DNA from: Cardiocondyla obscurior
Lineage: Eukaryota; Arthropoda; Insecta; Hymenoptera; Formicidae
Assembly (NCBI RefSeq): GCF_019399895.1
Contig: NC_091877.1
Span: forward strand, 4,484,419 to 4,548,418
Reading direction: 5' to 3'
Length of the DNA: 64,000 bases
Under the pieces are notes generated by a model that worked only from the letters and a program-made list of their open reading frames with translations, was not told where the DNA came from and ran no database searches. A program made the translations under genes and the position numbers. How positions within the stretch are numbered: position 1 is the stretch's first letter; the number at the start of each line of letters is the position of its first letter. Below, in pieces: positions 41,541-53,600 of the stretch.

Positions 41541-43341
41541 TTATGCTTCTTCGATCTCCGTCGCAGCGGAGTTTTTTGCCTTTGGTTTTAGCGTTCGTGG
41601 CGGAAGGGCAGGAGTTTTATTTCTATTATATTTTTTAACTATTGCGATGGTTATAATTATAATGATGGTTATTGTTATGAGGAATGTACCGCCGCTGGTA
41701 GAGTATACAAGTATTTTATGCATAGGTATTTCGTTTACCTTGTCTACTTTGTCGTCTAACTCGTCGAGGCTATTCGTTAATTGTTGTAGTTCTCGCGGGT
41801 TAGATATAATTGTTTCGCCTTGTAACTCATTCTGCTTTAATTTGAGATTTCTTAATATAATGTTTTTTCGGTCGAGTGTCAGGTTGTATGCAAGTAAGCG
41901 TGTTATTATGTGTGATTCATGCACGCTTTTGGTTCGTATTGATATGTCAGCTGTTATTACCTGACATTCGCCGAAAATAGTAAGTTTACCGGTGTTTTTA
42001 ATGTTAATAATATTCCTGGGGTGGTTTAAACAAAATATTTGGATCTCCTGTTCTTCCGTAGTTGAGAATATCCATGATTGGGCTTCGTGTACGGAGATCC
42101 ATATGGTCGCTCTTGATAGGAGGTGTCGGGTTTTGCACTGCGTCGGTTGTCGATCCGGTCTCGTGAGTGCTTGTATTTCGCACGGGGCATTTGCCTTTGC
42201 GTGATATATTGGATGGCTCTGAGTGCACACGTACTGTTTGTCGCTGCGTTTGCATTTTTCTAACTCGGTCGCGGTTAATTTTAGGTAGTTATTATTTTCT
42301 TTGTCGAAAGCGATTATTTCATTGTCGTTGTTTATGACGTTGAATATGTTTTCACCACTATACACGGGAATTGCTGTGACTCGCATTACTTCAAAATTTT
42401 CATATCCCACTATCGGGAGTTTTATAATTGTTATTATTGCATTTCCTTTGTAATACGCGCTGATCTCTGCGTATTTGTGGATATTGTACCAACTTTGTTC
42501 GTTGATACGAAATGGGAAGTGATTCCCCCTTCTTAATTTTTCTGCGGCTTCCTTTAGCTCCGCTAGTATTTTTTCTAACGGGAATAACCGCAGATTTAGC
42601 ATGTCGGATTTTGAATGTGTCAAGAAATCCGTGATGTCGTGCACATCATTTAATGTGTCTGTGATCAATATTCTTACGATAGACACGAAATCTAATGCGT
42701 ACAGTCGGCGTGTTATCTGGTCGATTTTCCAGCTCACTGCCGCTGTCGCGTTAGCTAGATTTTTAATATGTTGGTCCATCTTACTTTCTGTTTCTCGGAT
42801 GTGACCTATCGTTGTGTTCAGAATTTTTATCTGATTTTTTGCGATATGTTGCAAAGTTTGTTGTTGCGAGTGTAGTATTTCTAGTTGTTCCGCGATTTGT
42901 TTCTCGTCGTCTACGTCCATCAGGCCAAATAATGCTTTTCCCGCTTTCCCGACGAAATCAATTAGACCTCTTTTTTGTGTTGCGGACCCATATATAACTT
43001 GCAGCCGGTTTATTGCAATTGTTAATTTGTCGTATTCGGTGAGCGTTGTGTATAGTAGCTCGTTGCACTTGCCACCTATGTTTTCTTCATGTGCCTCATG
43101 GAAGTAATTGCAGAGTTTTTCTGCTTTTTCCGTGTAATTTTGTATTTTCTTGTATCGCTCTTCGATAGTTGAGACATCTGTCATAATTACGAACTTCCAT
43201 GTAGACGTTGCTATTTGCAGAAATCCCTGGCTCTCATAATATAATCCGAAGGTGTGTGTAAACCGGGCGAGAGAATACGGTAGTGTGTGTGTATCCGTGT
43301 TCTCTCCTGAATTCCTGGCTTGCGTTATCGTGAACGCAAGT
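41541..43341 (-). CDS. Errantivirus-type envelope protein, right copy
   Basis: A CATTTTTCAG acceptor (43342 upward) opens a frame that stays open to 41541, about 600 codons. An ATG at 43184 lies inside it. It carries the KRGLIDFVGKAGKALFGLMD cleavage and fusion-peptide-like region, long helical heptads, a Cys-bearing middle part and a C-terminal membrane anchor rich in Ile/Thr, followed by a basic, Pro-rich tail. Unlike gag and pol, env shows no stop. Expression from a spliced RNA would supply the signal peptide from upstream, as in gypsy-type errantiviruses. It would allow entry into new cells, but the rest of this copy is dead. Confidence 0.85.
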
Positions 43342-43722
43342 CTGAAAAATGAGTAGCCTTTTTTACTATGTGTTAGTTTTAATTTTATATTTTTAAGTGG
43401 AAGTGTCTGTCAGTGTCGTGGTGTTTAACGTCTACAGTGGGAACGTCTTTTTTGATTAGGTGAGTGCATATTACGATTAAAATTTCACTTATCTAAACTT
43501 TTTATTTTTTGCACGGCTCAAGTTCTTCTTTCCTTTACTGCTGCCTTATAATTTCAGAGACTCTTTAGTCTGTCTCGAGCAGTCTACTGTGCAAGTATCC
43601 GCGTTTGTATTTTTTCAAAAAAAGTAAAAATTTTTTATTTATTGTTTTTTTTTTTTTTTTTATATATATACATATATGTGATGTGTGGTGGTCGGTTTTT
43701 ATAACTTTCCTCTTGTTTCCAG

Positions 43723-44388
43723 TGAGTGAGAACGTGTCTTCTGGATGTTACCGGTGCGACGAGCCCCGATTTGCCCCCCCTGTGTTTGGGGCATACTATG
43801 TCGCGGGCTTGCTTGCATTTTTGCCCGCGGTGCCGGAGCACCTATGCTTCTCGGTACTGCGAGAAGTGCTTCGTGGTTGCCTTGTCGCCTAGTTCAACGG
43901 CGACAACGGTGCCGGAGCACTCGGCAGGCCCGTCGACTTCGACCGGGGGGGCACCCGTGAGGCTGCCGCCCCCGTTGTACATGCCGCTCATCGGTGGATT
44001 TCCTCCGATGGTCTGCAGGGAGCTTACTACCGGGGGGATTGTGGTGGAGGAGGTACCTGAGTTTTCTTATCTCCCCCCTTTCCCTCCGGAGGATCCATCA
44101 AGCCCTCTGCCATCGGAGGCATCTTCGCGGATGTCATCACCGGTGGAGCCGAGGACGCCGGATACTGATCCTCCGGCCCTGGATCCTCCTTATCGGTCGC
44201 CGCCCTCCGAATCGCCGCCGCCACCGTATTCTTTGGTGGCTTATCGGGGGTGTCCGCGGCCCCGGACCCAGGGTCATCGCCGTCGTCTCTTTATGGTCTG
44301 CGGGAAGTCATCACCCGGGTGGAGGACCGGGACTTGTGTGTGCGGCTCGCCGAGGATGGCTCTCGCACCGTTGATGTCCTGCAGTCTG
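43723..44388 (+). CDS. Antisense accessory frame with CxxC-x8-CxxC zinc ribbon and Pro-rich tail
   Basis: Between pol and env, but on the opposite strand, an exon-like frame starts at a TTGTTTCCAG acceptor (43713-43722) and stays open to a CTG/GTGAGT donor at 44388-44389. It holds FCPRCRSTYASRYCEKCF, a ribbon of C-x2-C, eight residues, C-x2-C. About 120 residues rich in Pro, Ser and Asp follow (PPFPPEDPSSPLPSEASS). A TATA-like CTTATAAT sits near 43546 and a possible leader exon with an AAAAAAG/TAAAAA border near 43625. The sister element at 29218-29415 has the same ribbon, strand, position and flanking splice-like borders. Function unknown; zinc-ribbon plus disordered acidic tail resembles a transcription or RNA regulator. 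Confidence 0.55.
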
Positions 44389-44572
44389 GTGAGTTATTTT
44401 TTATTTGCCGCTTTTGGGCTTTGAACTCTGTTCCTTCGTGCTGTTGATCCGTCGTTCAGTCCCCTCATCCAATGCTCCTGGGTATCAATTTTCTGTTTGC
44501 TCTGTGGCATGATTCTTCTTTTGCTTTTTCTCTCTCTCTCTGTTTTACCGACTCACCATTTTCTTTTTTCTT

Positions 44573-47500
44573 TTAATGTTCGATAAATAGTTTTAACCGG
44601 TTAGCGTGAACGCGAACGGTTTTCCTTCCCTTTTTTATCGTATAATTTATTTCGCCGTGTTTTTCTATTATTACGTATGGTCCAACCCATTGCGCGTCGA
44701 GTTTCTTTGATCGCCCTCGCCGTACTGCTTCGTCGTGTAATAGTACGGAATCTCCGACTTTGAATGATTTAGGGTTTGTTCGTGTGTCGAAGTTTATTTT
44801 TGCTTTTAATTTTTCCTTCTTAGCGTGTTCTCGCGCTAAGAAATTTGATGCTCGTAGTCGTTCTCGGAGTTCTTGTACGTAATCTCCGTACGAATACGTT
44901 TGCTTTGGTGTGTCTGACACTGCTGTAGGCAGCAAAGCTTGGTGTCCATAGATGAGCTCGAATGGTGTGAAACCCGTGGCTGTGTGTGGCGTGGTATTAT
45001 ACGTGAACATAGCATACGGTAACCATTCGTCCCAATCTGTTTGTTCCTCGTTTAGATAATGTCTTAGATACTCGGCGAGTGTTCTGTGCGATCTTTCCAA
45101 TGCGCCATTTGTTTCAGGGTGGTAGGCAGTTGTTTGTATTTTTTCAATTTTTAGTAGCTTGCAGGTTTGTTTAAACATTTCGCTTGTAAAATTCGTTTCT
45201 TGATCCGTGAGTAGTTTCTCCGGTATTCCATGCTCGAATACGATTTTCGTTATAAATGCTTTTGCCACTGTCAGCGCTTCTTGGTTTGTAATTGGAATCG
45301 CCTTACTAAATTTCGTCAAGGCGTCTTGGAACGTTAATATATATTTGTTCCCTTTATTTGACACGGGAAGTGGCTCTACAATATCCAGGGCGCATTTTTC
45401 AAAAGGTCGTTTAGGCGTATCCGTGATCGTTAGTGGCATTTTTGTTTGCCTACTTAATTTATTTTTCTGGCATGTTTCGCATTTTTTAATGTATCTTTCG
45501 ACGTCTTTTGTCAATCCATGCCAGTTGTGTTTTAATCGTAGTCGATTTATTGTTCTTGATACTCCCTGGTGTCCTCCCAGTGGAGAGTCGTGATATTCTT
45601 TTAAAATTTTTTCTTTTTCTTCTGTCGTATAGTTTCGCGTTTCAGCGGTCGTATTTATGCTGACAGTTTGTTCGATCGGCGGGTTTCTACTGAGCGCGTC
45701 TGCGTTCGTATTTTTCTTTCCTGCCTTGTGTAGAATCTCGTATGTATATTCTTCTAATTTTAATCGCCATCGGATTAATCGCGACTTTGGATTATTTACA
45801 TTAAAAAGCCAGATTAGTGGTTTATGATCCGTAATGATGGTGAATTTTGTTCCATAGATGTATGGCCTAAAATGTTTCACGGCCCAGACTATGGCTAGTA
45901 ATTCTTTTTCGGTTGTTGTGTAATTTTTCTCTGCTTTATTCAATATGCGGCTTGCATAAGAGATCGGCTTGTCTTCTCCGATTTCACCTTGCGAAAGTAT
46001 GGCTCCGATTGCTTGGTCGGAGGCGTCCGTTGTGATTAAAAATTTTTTCGCAAAATCTGGGTAATTTAATACCGGTGCGGTGGTTAATTTTTCCTTGAGC
46101 ATTTCAAATGCTTGCTGCTGCTCTATTTCCCACTTAAATTCTTGGCCTTTTCTAGTTAGATTTGTTAATGGTTTTGCTATTTTTGAGAAGTTAGCGATGA
46201 ATTTTCTATAGTATCCGGACAATCCGATAAAAGATTGAATATCCTTGATTCTTTTCGGAGTCGGATAATTTCTTACGACGGATATTTTAGATAGGTCTGG
46301 CCGTATTCCGTCTTCTGCTATTATATGTCCCAAGTACAGGACTTCTTTCCGTAGAAATTCGCATTTCCCCCGTTGTAATTTTAGATTGTGTTCTCTTAGC
46401 CTTCTAAAAACTTCTTTTAGTCGTTCATTATGCTCGTGGAGAGTAGAGCCGTATATTACTATATCATTAAGGTATACCAGACACTTGATGCCTTGTAAAC
46501 CGGATAAGACTGCATTCATCAGCCGTTGAAATGTGGCTGGTGCATTTTTTAGTCCGAACGGCATACGGTTGAATTCGTAATGTCCCAGAGTCGTTGAGAA
46601 GGCGGTTTTATTCCGGTCTTTATCGTGCATCGGAATCTGATGATATCCCGATGCTAAATCTAATGTGGAAAAGTACTTTGCTTGTCCTAGTTGATCTAGT
46701 ATGTCTGTGATGTTAGGAATCGGAAATGAGTCTCCAATTGTGATCTCATTTAATTTCCGAAAGTCCACCACAATTCAAACTCTGGGATTTCCATTTTCGT
46801 CAGCTTTTTTCGGTACTACCAGAATGGGTGCATTCCATTGGCTGGTACTTTCCCGTATTATTTTTTCTTGTAACATTTTTTGTATTTGATTGTTTACCTC
46901 CGTTTTATGTCGTTCAGGCAGTCTGTATGGTCTACTATTTATTGGTTTTGCTTTTTCGTCCATCGAGATTTCATATGCTACCGCTTTCGTACATGTTAAG
47001 GTATCTCCGTCTAAGTAGAATGTGTCACAAAAGTTGTCACACATTTCTAATAGAGACTTTTTTTCTTCCTCGTTTAAATGTTCGGTGCGTAAAGTGTCTC
47101 TTAATCTTTTTTGTCGTGACTGTACGGGCTTCGAGTCACGCGTTCCGTGTAACGCGAGTACTTCTTCTGCGTCAGCGGTTTTAATTCTTTTTATATCGAC
47201 GTTTGGCGTGCTAAAGACAATTTCGTTGTCCGAAGTATTTAGTATACTTACCGGACAGATATTATTTATGGGTTCAACCAGGCAGCTTCCCATGAATACT
47301 CCGGGTTTGCATACTCTCGCCTGAATGATCCCGATGTGGTCGGTATTGGTGATGGCTCGGCAGATTGTCTCGCTGCGAGGTGGTAGAAGGATCTGTTCGT
47401 ACGTCATTAATTTAAATACGGTGTTACCCATTGTAAGGGTGCTTCTTTTTAAATCACATACTGCTCCTTGTTTTTCCAGGAAGTCCATCTCTAGTATTCC

Positions 47501-47791
47501 CTCATAGTCTACGGGGAAATTATCTTTTACTATGTGTGCTTTATGTATTATTTCTGTGCGGCCTAGGTTAATTGTGGCTTTGATTCGTCCTAGCGTGATT
47601 GCCTTATGTCCGGTTACGCCTGTTAATGTTAATTTGTGGTCATTTAGGGGAGTGCTTCCCTTCAATTTTCCCACTTTTATTATAGTTATAGTTGCACCTG
47701 AGTTTAACAGGAAAGTTATTTTCCCTTGCTTCGCTTCTTTTACTGGCAGGGTGATTAATTTTAGCCCGCGTGCCTTTTCCTGTGTCATCAT
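44573..47791 (-). pseudogene. Errantivirus pol (protease, RT, RNase H, integrase), with TGA and active-site changes
   Basis: One frame runs from the protease to the integrase tail, broken by a TGA at 46775-46777 (NPRV-stop-IVVDFRKLN, where Arg is usual). The protease site reads LLNSGATITII, where the catalytic Asp of DSG is Asn. The RT has TLDLASGYHQIPM and then CLVYLNDIVIYG, where the YxDD box has become YLND. RNase H starts FLITTDASDQAIGAIL. The integrase has an HHCC finger (ending CETCQKNK), ALDIVEPLP, LLTDQETNFTS and TTAYHPETNGALERSHRTL, and ends in a GPY-type domain. Both active-site changes are single G-to-A steps in the sense strand. The copy cannot make its own enzymes. Confidence 0.9.
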
Positions 47792-47827
47792 TTGTGATAT
47801 TTGATGCCTTCTTACCGTTTGCGTGGC

Positions 47828-49264
47828 CTACGTTGGCGAGTGTCTTTCTTCGTCGCTGCTATCGGCGTCTTGTGCATACGCTCGTGTCGTGGTATTCACC
47901 TCGCGTTTTCTACGGTTATTTGATGCGTCGCGCGTGGCGCGGGTCGGGTTACGCGAGGTTGTTGGTCGCCCGTGGATCTTCCAGCACTCTTCGCGTATAT
48001 GCCCGTTGATATTGCAATGTGTGCAATACTTCGAGGTTGCATTTACCTTTTCGTTTGCGTCGGCTCGCAGTAACGAGAATCGTTTAGCGTGACGGCTATT
48101 TTTACAGTCGTTTCCCGTATGTCTTTGTTTTCCGCATTTTTGGCAATTTATGCTGCTCCGTGCAATTACTGGCGGGTATGTTTTTCCGTTTTCCGTGTAA
48201 ACCCGCGCGGGGGTTCCCTGTTGCCGTTCTTCAATTGTGGCCCCTGCGACTGCTTCCGGGAGGGTCGTGTAATTGCGGGAACGTATTATCATTTGGAGAT
48301 GCTTGTGCAATCCGTTTTGATATACGACCAGTACTTGTTTTTGTAGAGAGTTCCAAATACCTAATTTTTGTTCGTGCGAGTATGTGGCATCGTCACTCAA
48401 TGCGTCGTATAGATCCGTCGTTAGTCGGTCTGCTCTTGCTCCGAATGCTTGAGCGCTTTCGCCTGCTCGTTGTTTTAATTTAAGGAAATCGGTTTGTAGG
48501 TGTATGACTCCTTCCTTTTGTAAATAGGCTTCTTCTACGGCCTTTATAAATTGCCGGAAATTAGTTATTTTCTTTGTTTCAAATCGCATTAGGGCGCGTC
48601 CTCTTAATTTTGTATATAATACCTCGGCTAATAATAACTTTACTTGCGTTGGTTTAATTCTACGTGCGGCGAATTCGCAGGATCGTGTGAAATCCCGGAC
48701 CTCTCTTGTGTCTCCGTAAAAAGTCGGGATTATCTTAACTGCCTCTTTTAATGATATAAATTCGTCCGACTGATCGAGTGTAAGTCTCGCGTCCTCGTCG
48801 TCTTCTTCTTCTGGTATTTGATCTATCATTCACGTGAGTTGTAACTCGGGTTTTACCGCGTTAAGCCCGGCTTCCATTCGATCCATCCTTTTGTTTATTT
48901 CTTGCATTGCTTCTAGTAGCATGAGAGTGGTGTCGTTTTGTGAAATCTCGGGTTTCGAGTTTGTGATAGAAGAGGAATGAGCGTGCTCGGATCGTTCTTC
49001 CTCCTCTGTACTTTCTTTAGGCGGATTTTCACTTTCCGAAGGTCCGGGATTTTCAGTTTCATGTCCTTCGTCAGTGATCGTCAGCATGAAATTTTTTCCG
49101 TTGGCTGTGCGGATAATCGTTTGTGCGGAGGTGCGCGTTTGTCTGTAGGGTCTCTCAACGTTTTCGTACGTTGCTGTCGGATCGTCGTCAAATTCGTCAC
49201 TCGAATCATTAAAAACGTCAGTATGCCATGTGGCAGTAGGTTTCGCAGCGTGCTTTCGCGACAT
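47828..49264 (-). pseudogene. Errantivirus gag with an in-frame TGA
   Basis: The ATG at 49264 opens an acidic N-terminal segment (144 codons) ending at a TGA at 48830-48832. The same frame continues from 48829 through a capsid-like helical region (SEFISLKEAVKIIPTFYGD-like) and two CCHC knuckles (CQKCGKQRHTGNDC, CTHCNINGHIREEC). A TAG at 47828-47830 ends gag and pol follows in the same frame 12 codons later, so gag and pol are separated by a single amber codon and not by a frameshift. Confidence 0.85.
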
Positions 49265-49603
49265 TTTACTTTTTCGGTTTTTCGTCTCTGCGAATTTCGC
49301 GGTCGTATTTGTTTATAGCGTCTGCCAAGACAGGAAGTCAGTCGTTTGATTTGTTGTAAGAAAGATTTTTTCGTTAACTTACAGTTTTAGTATGGAACGC
49401 ATGCTGTCTTCTGCTGGTTCTTTCCTTTTGCTTATGCTTGCGTATTTGGCGGGTACCGTAACGTGAGCTGCTTGGCTGTCTTTTTCGTTGACGTTGTCCT
49501 CACCTTGTTTTATTTTTTCTGTTTCAGCCGTGTACTACCAGCAACACCGGGCGGTGTAAGGGCGAAAAGAAAAAAATTTCGTCGCTTTTTCTTCGGGGGG
49601 CGG

Positions 49604-49621
49604 ATCCCACCGTTGCCACCA
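49604..49621 (-). other. Primer-binding site, tRNA-Leu-like
   Basis: On the minus strand the 5' LTR end is followed by AAT and TGGTGGCAACGGTGGGATCC. It is close to the complement of an insect tRNA-Leu 3' end as I recall it. Confidence 0.5.
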
Positions 49622-49624
49622 ATT

Positions 49625-49832
49625 TGTTGCACCGGAGCGGTGCACGGGCTCCTCCGAATATTACACTTTCCAGTGTATTCGGTGTACGGGTGTTGTAAAT
49701 AAATATACTCTTAGTTGTATAAAATATATTGATGGATTTATTTCTCCTTGATGTTTCGGTGATAGAGTTTACGAGTCGCTACCTCGAACTCCCGAACTGA
49801 CTTGCACGAACTTCGGAGCTCGTGCATTATAT
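49625..49832 (-). repeat. Errantivirus 5' LTR, part next to gag
   Basis: Matches 41037-41250 of the 3' LTR with a few changes. It breaks off in the ATTATAT stretch where the second gypsy element inserted. The other half lies at 55260-55472. Confidence 0.9.
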
Positions 49833-50117
49833 TGTTACGCCGGGAACGGGTCGGCAAACGTCTCCGCGTTCGCGTCTCTTTCTCTCACTCACTCACACTC
49901 GCGGCGCTCGAGCTCCGCGAAAGAAAAGAAGACGGGTTTAGAAAAAGGAAAGATAAGAGTTTAATCGAACTTAACCAAATACATCCGCACCGAATTAAGT
50001 AACGGGCAGAACTGTCATTTTAACCAAAATCAAACATCTTCGTTCCCCTGGCAACGGGGAACCGAAACCTCGGAGCGAGCCGGCAGCTTCACGCTGCTCT
50101 GTATACCGGGCGTAACA
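49833..50117 (-). repeat. Nested gypsy 3' LTR, 285 bp
   Basis: Plus strand TGTTACGCCGGGAACGGG to ATACCGGGCGTAACA. It differs from the 5' LTR at only about five positions, roughly 98% identity by eye. Confidence 0.95.
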
Positions 50118-50140
50118 CTGCTCCCCCCCCCTCCTCCAGA
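50118..50140 (-). other. Nested gypsy polypurine tract
   Basis: Minus strand GGAGGAGGGGGGGGAGCAG directly precedes the 3' LTR. About 480 bases of untranslated sequence separate it from the end of pol. Confidence 0.75.
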
Positions 50141-50619
50141 TTGTTGCCCCGACAATCAGGGGGGGGCCTTCGTGGCTTCCTGTTCTATCTTGGACTCCTG
50201 TCAAAGTTCTTGAACACCACGAAACGACGCGAAGAATCTTCCTCAGCGCGAAGATGCTTCCGTCCTTGGCTTTCAGCTTGATTCCGCTGCTCCTCTTCTC
50301 GAAATTAAAATCTTCAAACAAGGGGGGGCATAACTTTCTGTGGACCCTCCGACTCAAGGTCTCCCCAAGTTTCTGTTCCGGCATTAGCCCTTCGTCCCAT
50401 AAAAAACCACAGATCAAAAACCATGGGAAGAACAGTCTTCTTAACGAAAAATCTTCCCTCATCTCGAAATGGGGCGGAACACGTTCCTCCTGAAGAAAAC
50501 TCTCCTTCCTCCCCGTCTAGTTAAACTCCTCCTCAAAAGAGAAAAAGAAGAAAAGCAGTATCTAAAGAAAAATCAATTTTCCCCCCCAAAAAGAAACAAA
50601 CACGGCCCCCAAAATCCAT

Positions 50620-53600
50620 TTAATTTTTCCTTTCAAAATACGGAGCCAACCTATCCGCATGAACGACTTTCTTCCTATGCTTAGGCGACTTCTGAATACA
50701 GAATACCACCTCCCCTAACTTCTTCAAAATCAAGTAAGGTCCTTCCCAATTACTTTGTAATTTAGGAGCCTTACCTCTAACTCTACAAGGATTGAAAAAC
50801 CAAACCTTCTGTCCCTCTTGGAATAAAATATCCCTAACATTCTTATCATAAAACGCCTTAACACGAGAGGACTTAACCGCCATCTTCCTCCTGACTTGAG
50901 AATGGATTTTATCAAGCCTCTGTCTTAAACCCCTAACAAACTCTCCTTGAGAAGCTGAAGACTGAGAAGATTGAGGAGGCATTCCCCGCGTCAAATCTAA
51001 CGGTAACCTTAAATCCCTGCCAAAACAAAGCTCCGCCGGAGAAACCTCAGTAACCTCATGCTTCGAAGACCTATAAGCTAACAAAAACATTGAAATCCAA
51101 CGATCCCAATCTTTTTGATTTTCTGAAACAAATTTTGAAAGATATTCCAAAACTGTACGATGCTGTCGCTCCACCTGCCCATCCGATTGTGGATGTAAAG
51201 CAGTAGTTCTAGTTTTCCTAACCCCCAAAAGATTCAACAACTCTTTCAAAAGACCGGACTCAAAGTTTCGTCCCTGATCTGTATGTATTTCCTCAGGAAC
51301 TCTAAATCTCGAAATAATTTCCCTAACAAAAACTTCAGCTACCGTTCTTGCCCTAATATTCCTCACCGGAAATGCTTCCACCCATTTAGAAAAACAATCT
51401 ACAATCACCAAAAGAAACCTATTCCCAGAAGAAGATATAGGAAAAGGACCAAGAACATCCATCTGTAATCTCTGAAACGGAGATCCGACATTGTAAATTT
51501 GCAAAGGAGATTTTCCTGTGCCGGAAGGTCCCTTCTTTGAACAACAAACCGAACACGAACGACACCAATCTTCTACATCTTGTTTGCAAGAAACCCAATA
51601 AAAACGCTTCCGAATTCTATCTAAAGTTTTATTGATTCCAAAGTGCCCAACCGAAGGAGAATCATGGGCATCAGCCAGAACCCCCTTAATTCGTTTACGA
51701 GGAACCACTAACTGAAACAGCACCTTCCTTAAATTTGGAGCTATCCATTTCTTATAAAGAACTCCGTTCTCTAAAACGAGGGAATCCCAATATGAATTAA
51801 GAACTCTTCCCGTTGTATCTGAAGAAGAAAATCCCGAACAGAAAAGACGTTCCCCAGACTCTTTCGCCTGTATTAAAACATTAAGACTCGGATCCTCCCG
51901 CTGATCCATCTTCCAAAGATCTAACTCTTCTTCTTGGAAGACTATTCGAGCCACAGTCTCCCCTCCCTCGGGAAGACTTTTTTGCTCAACCCTAAAACAA
52001 TACCGACAGTTTTCCGCTTCACAAAGCCGTCTCGATAAACCATCGGCATTCCCATGAGAAGTCCCCTTCCTGTAAGCAATTTCGAACTGAAATTGTTGTA
52101 ATCTTTCTACCCAGCGAGCTAACTGACCCTCGAGTTCCTTAAAAGACAAGAGCCACCTTAAAGAAATATGATCCGTGCGAATTAAAAATTTCCCTCCTAA
52201 AAGAAAATGACGAAAAGATTTGACTGCATCAACAATGGCTAAAAGCTCGCGTCGAGTAACACAATAATTCCTTTCAGACTTTGATAAAACCCGACTGAAA
52301 TACGCTATAACTTGCTCCTCATCCCCTTGCTTATGTGAAAGAACAGCCCCGATTCCTATTCCAGAAGCGTCAGTATCTAAAATTAACTGACCTTCGTCCT
52401 TCGGGAACGCTAACACTGGAGGAGAAGTTAAGGCCCGCTTCAAGGATTCAAAAGCCTCTTGACAATCATTCGTCCAAGAAAATTTCACCAAATTTCCCGT
52501 CAAATAATGAAGTGGCTTTGCTATTGAAGAAAAAATTTTCACGAATCTCCGATAATACGAGCAAAAACCTAAGAAGCTTTTCAGTTGCTTCTTCGTATGA
52601 GGAACTGGCCAATCTATCACTGCTGCTACTTTCTTCTGATCAGTAGCTACCCTTTCTGAAGAAACCACATGACCTAAGTACTTAACTTTCCTACTGAAAA
52701 GAACACACTTCCCTGGATTGATTTTTAAATTAAATTTTCTTAAGCGAAGAAACACTTCATTAAGATTCTCCATAAGTCCTTCGAAACTTCTTCCAAAAAC
52801 TATCACATCATCTAAATATACAAAACAACTCTTAGAAAGAAGCCCTTCCAAAACCCTTTCCATAAACCGTTCAAAAGTTGCCGGAGCATTTGTGAGACCA
52901 AAAGGCATGACAGTGAATTGCCAAAGTCCTTTTCCTATGGAAAAAGCCGTTTTCTCCTTGTCTTTTGGATCCATCCTGATTTGCCAATACCCACTCTTAA
53001 GATCAAGAGTAGCAAACCAGGAATTCCCAGCCAAACGATCTAGAATATCATCTATCCTCGGAAGAGGAAAAGAATCTTTTACCGTAACCGCATTAACTTT
53101 CCTATAATCGACGCAGAATCTAATTGTCCCATCCTTCTTTTTGACTAAAACTGCTGGAGAAACCCAAGGACTTTGCGACTCCTCAATTACCCCACGGTTC
53201 TTCATGTCTTCGATAATTCCATCAACCTCATCCCTCATTCGAAAAGAAATCCAACGAGGAACCTGTCTAATCGGAAGAGCGTCCGCTAGATCAATCTTAT
53301 GTTTCACTAATTCGCAATTCCCTGCAACAATTTCCTCCGAAAATGTCCCCTGGAATTCTCTAAAGAATAAAGAAGCTACATTCTTCTGCTCATCATTTAA
53401 TTCTTTCAAGCTTTCTTCAAAAAGCTTCTGAGGAAAAGAACAATTCACCCCGAAAGTCTGTTTGATTCTGGCCACCCCCAAAGAATTCCGACAAGACCCA
53501 AAAGCTTCATCAAAAATTTTGGAAAAACCAACCTTCCTCAGAAAATCCGCCCCGAGAAGGCAATCATCCGAAATCTCCACTACAAACATGCTCATTTCAA

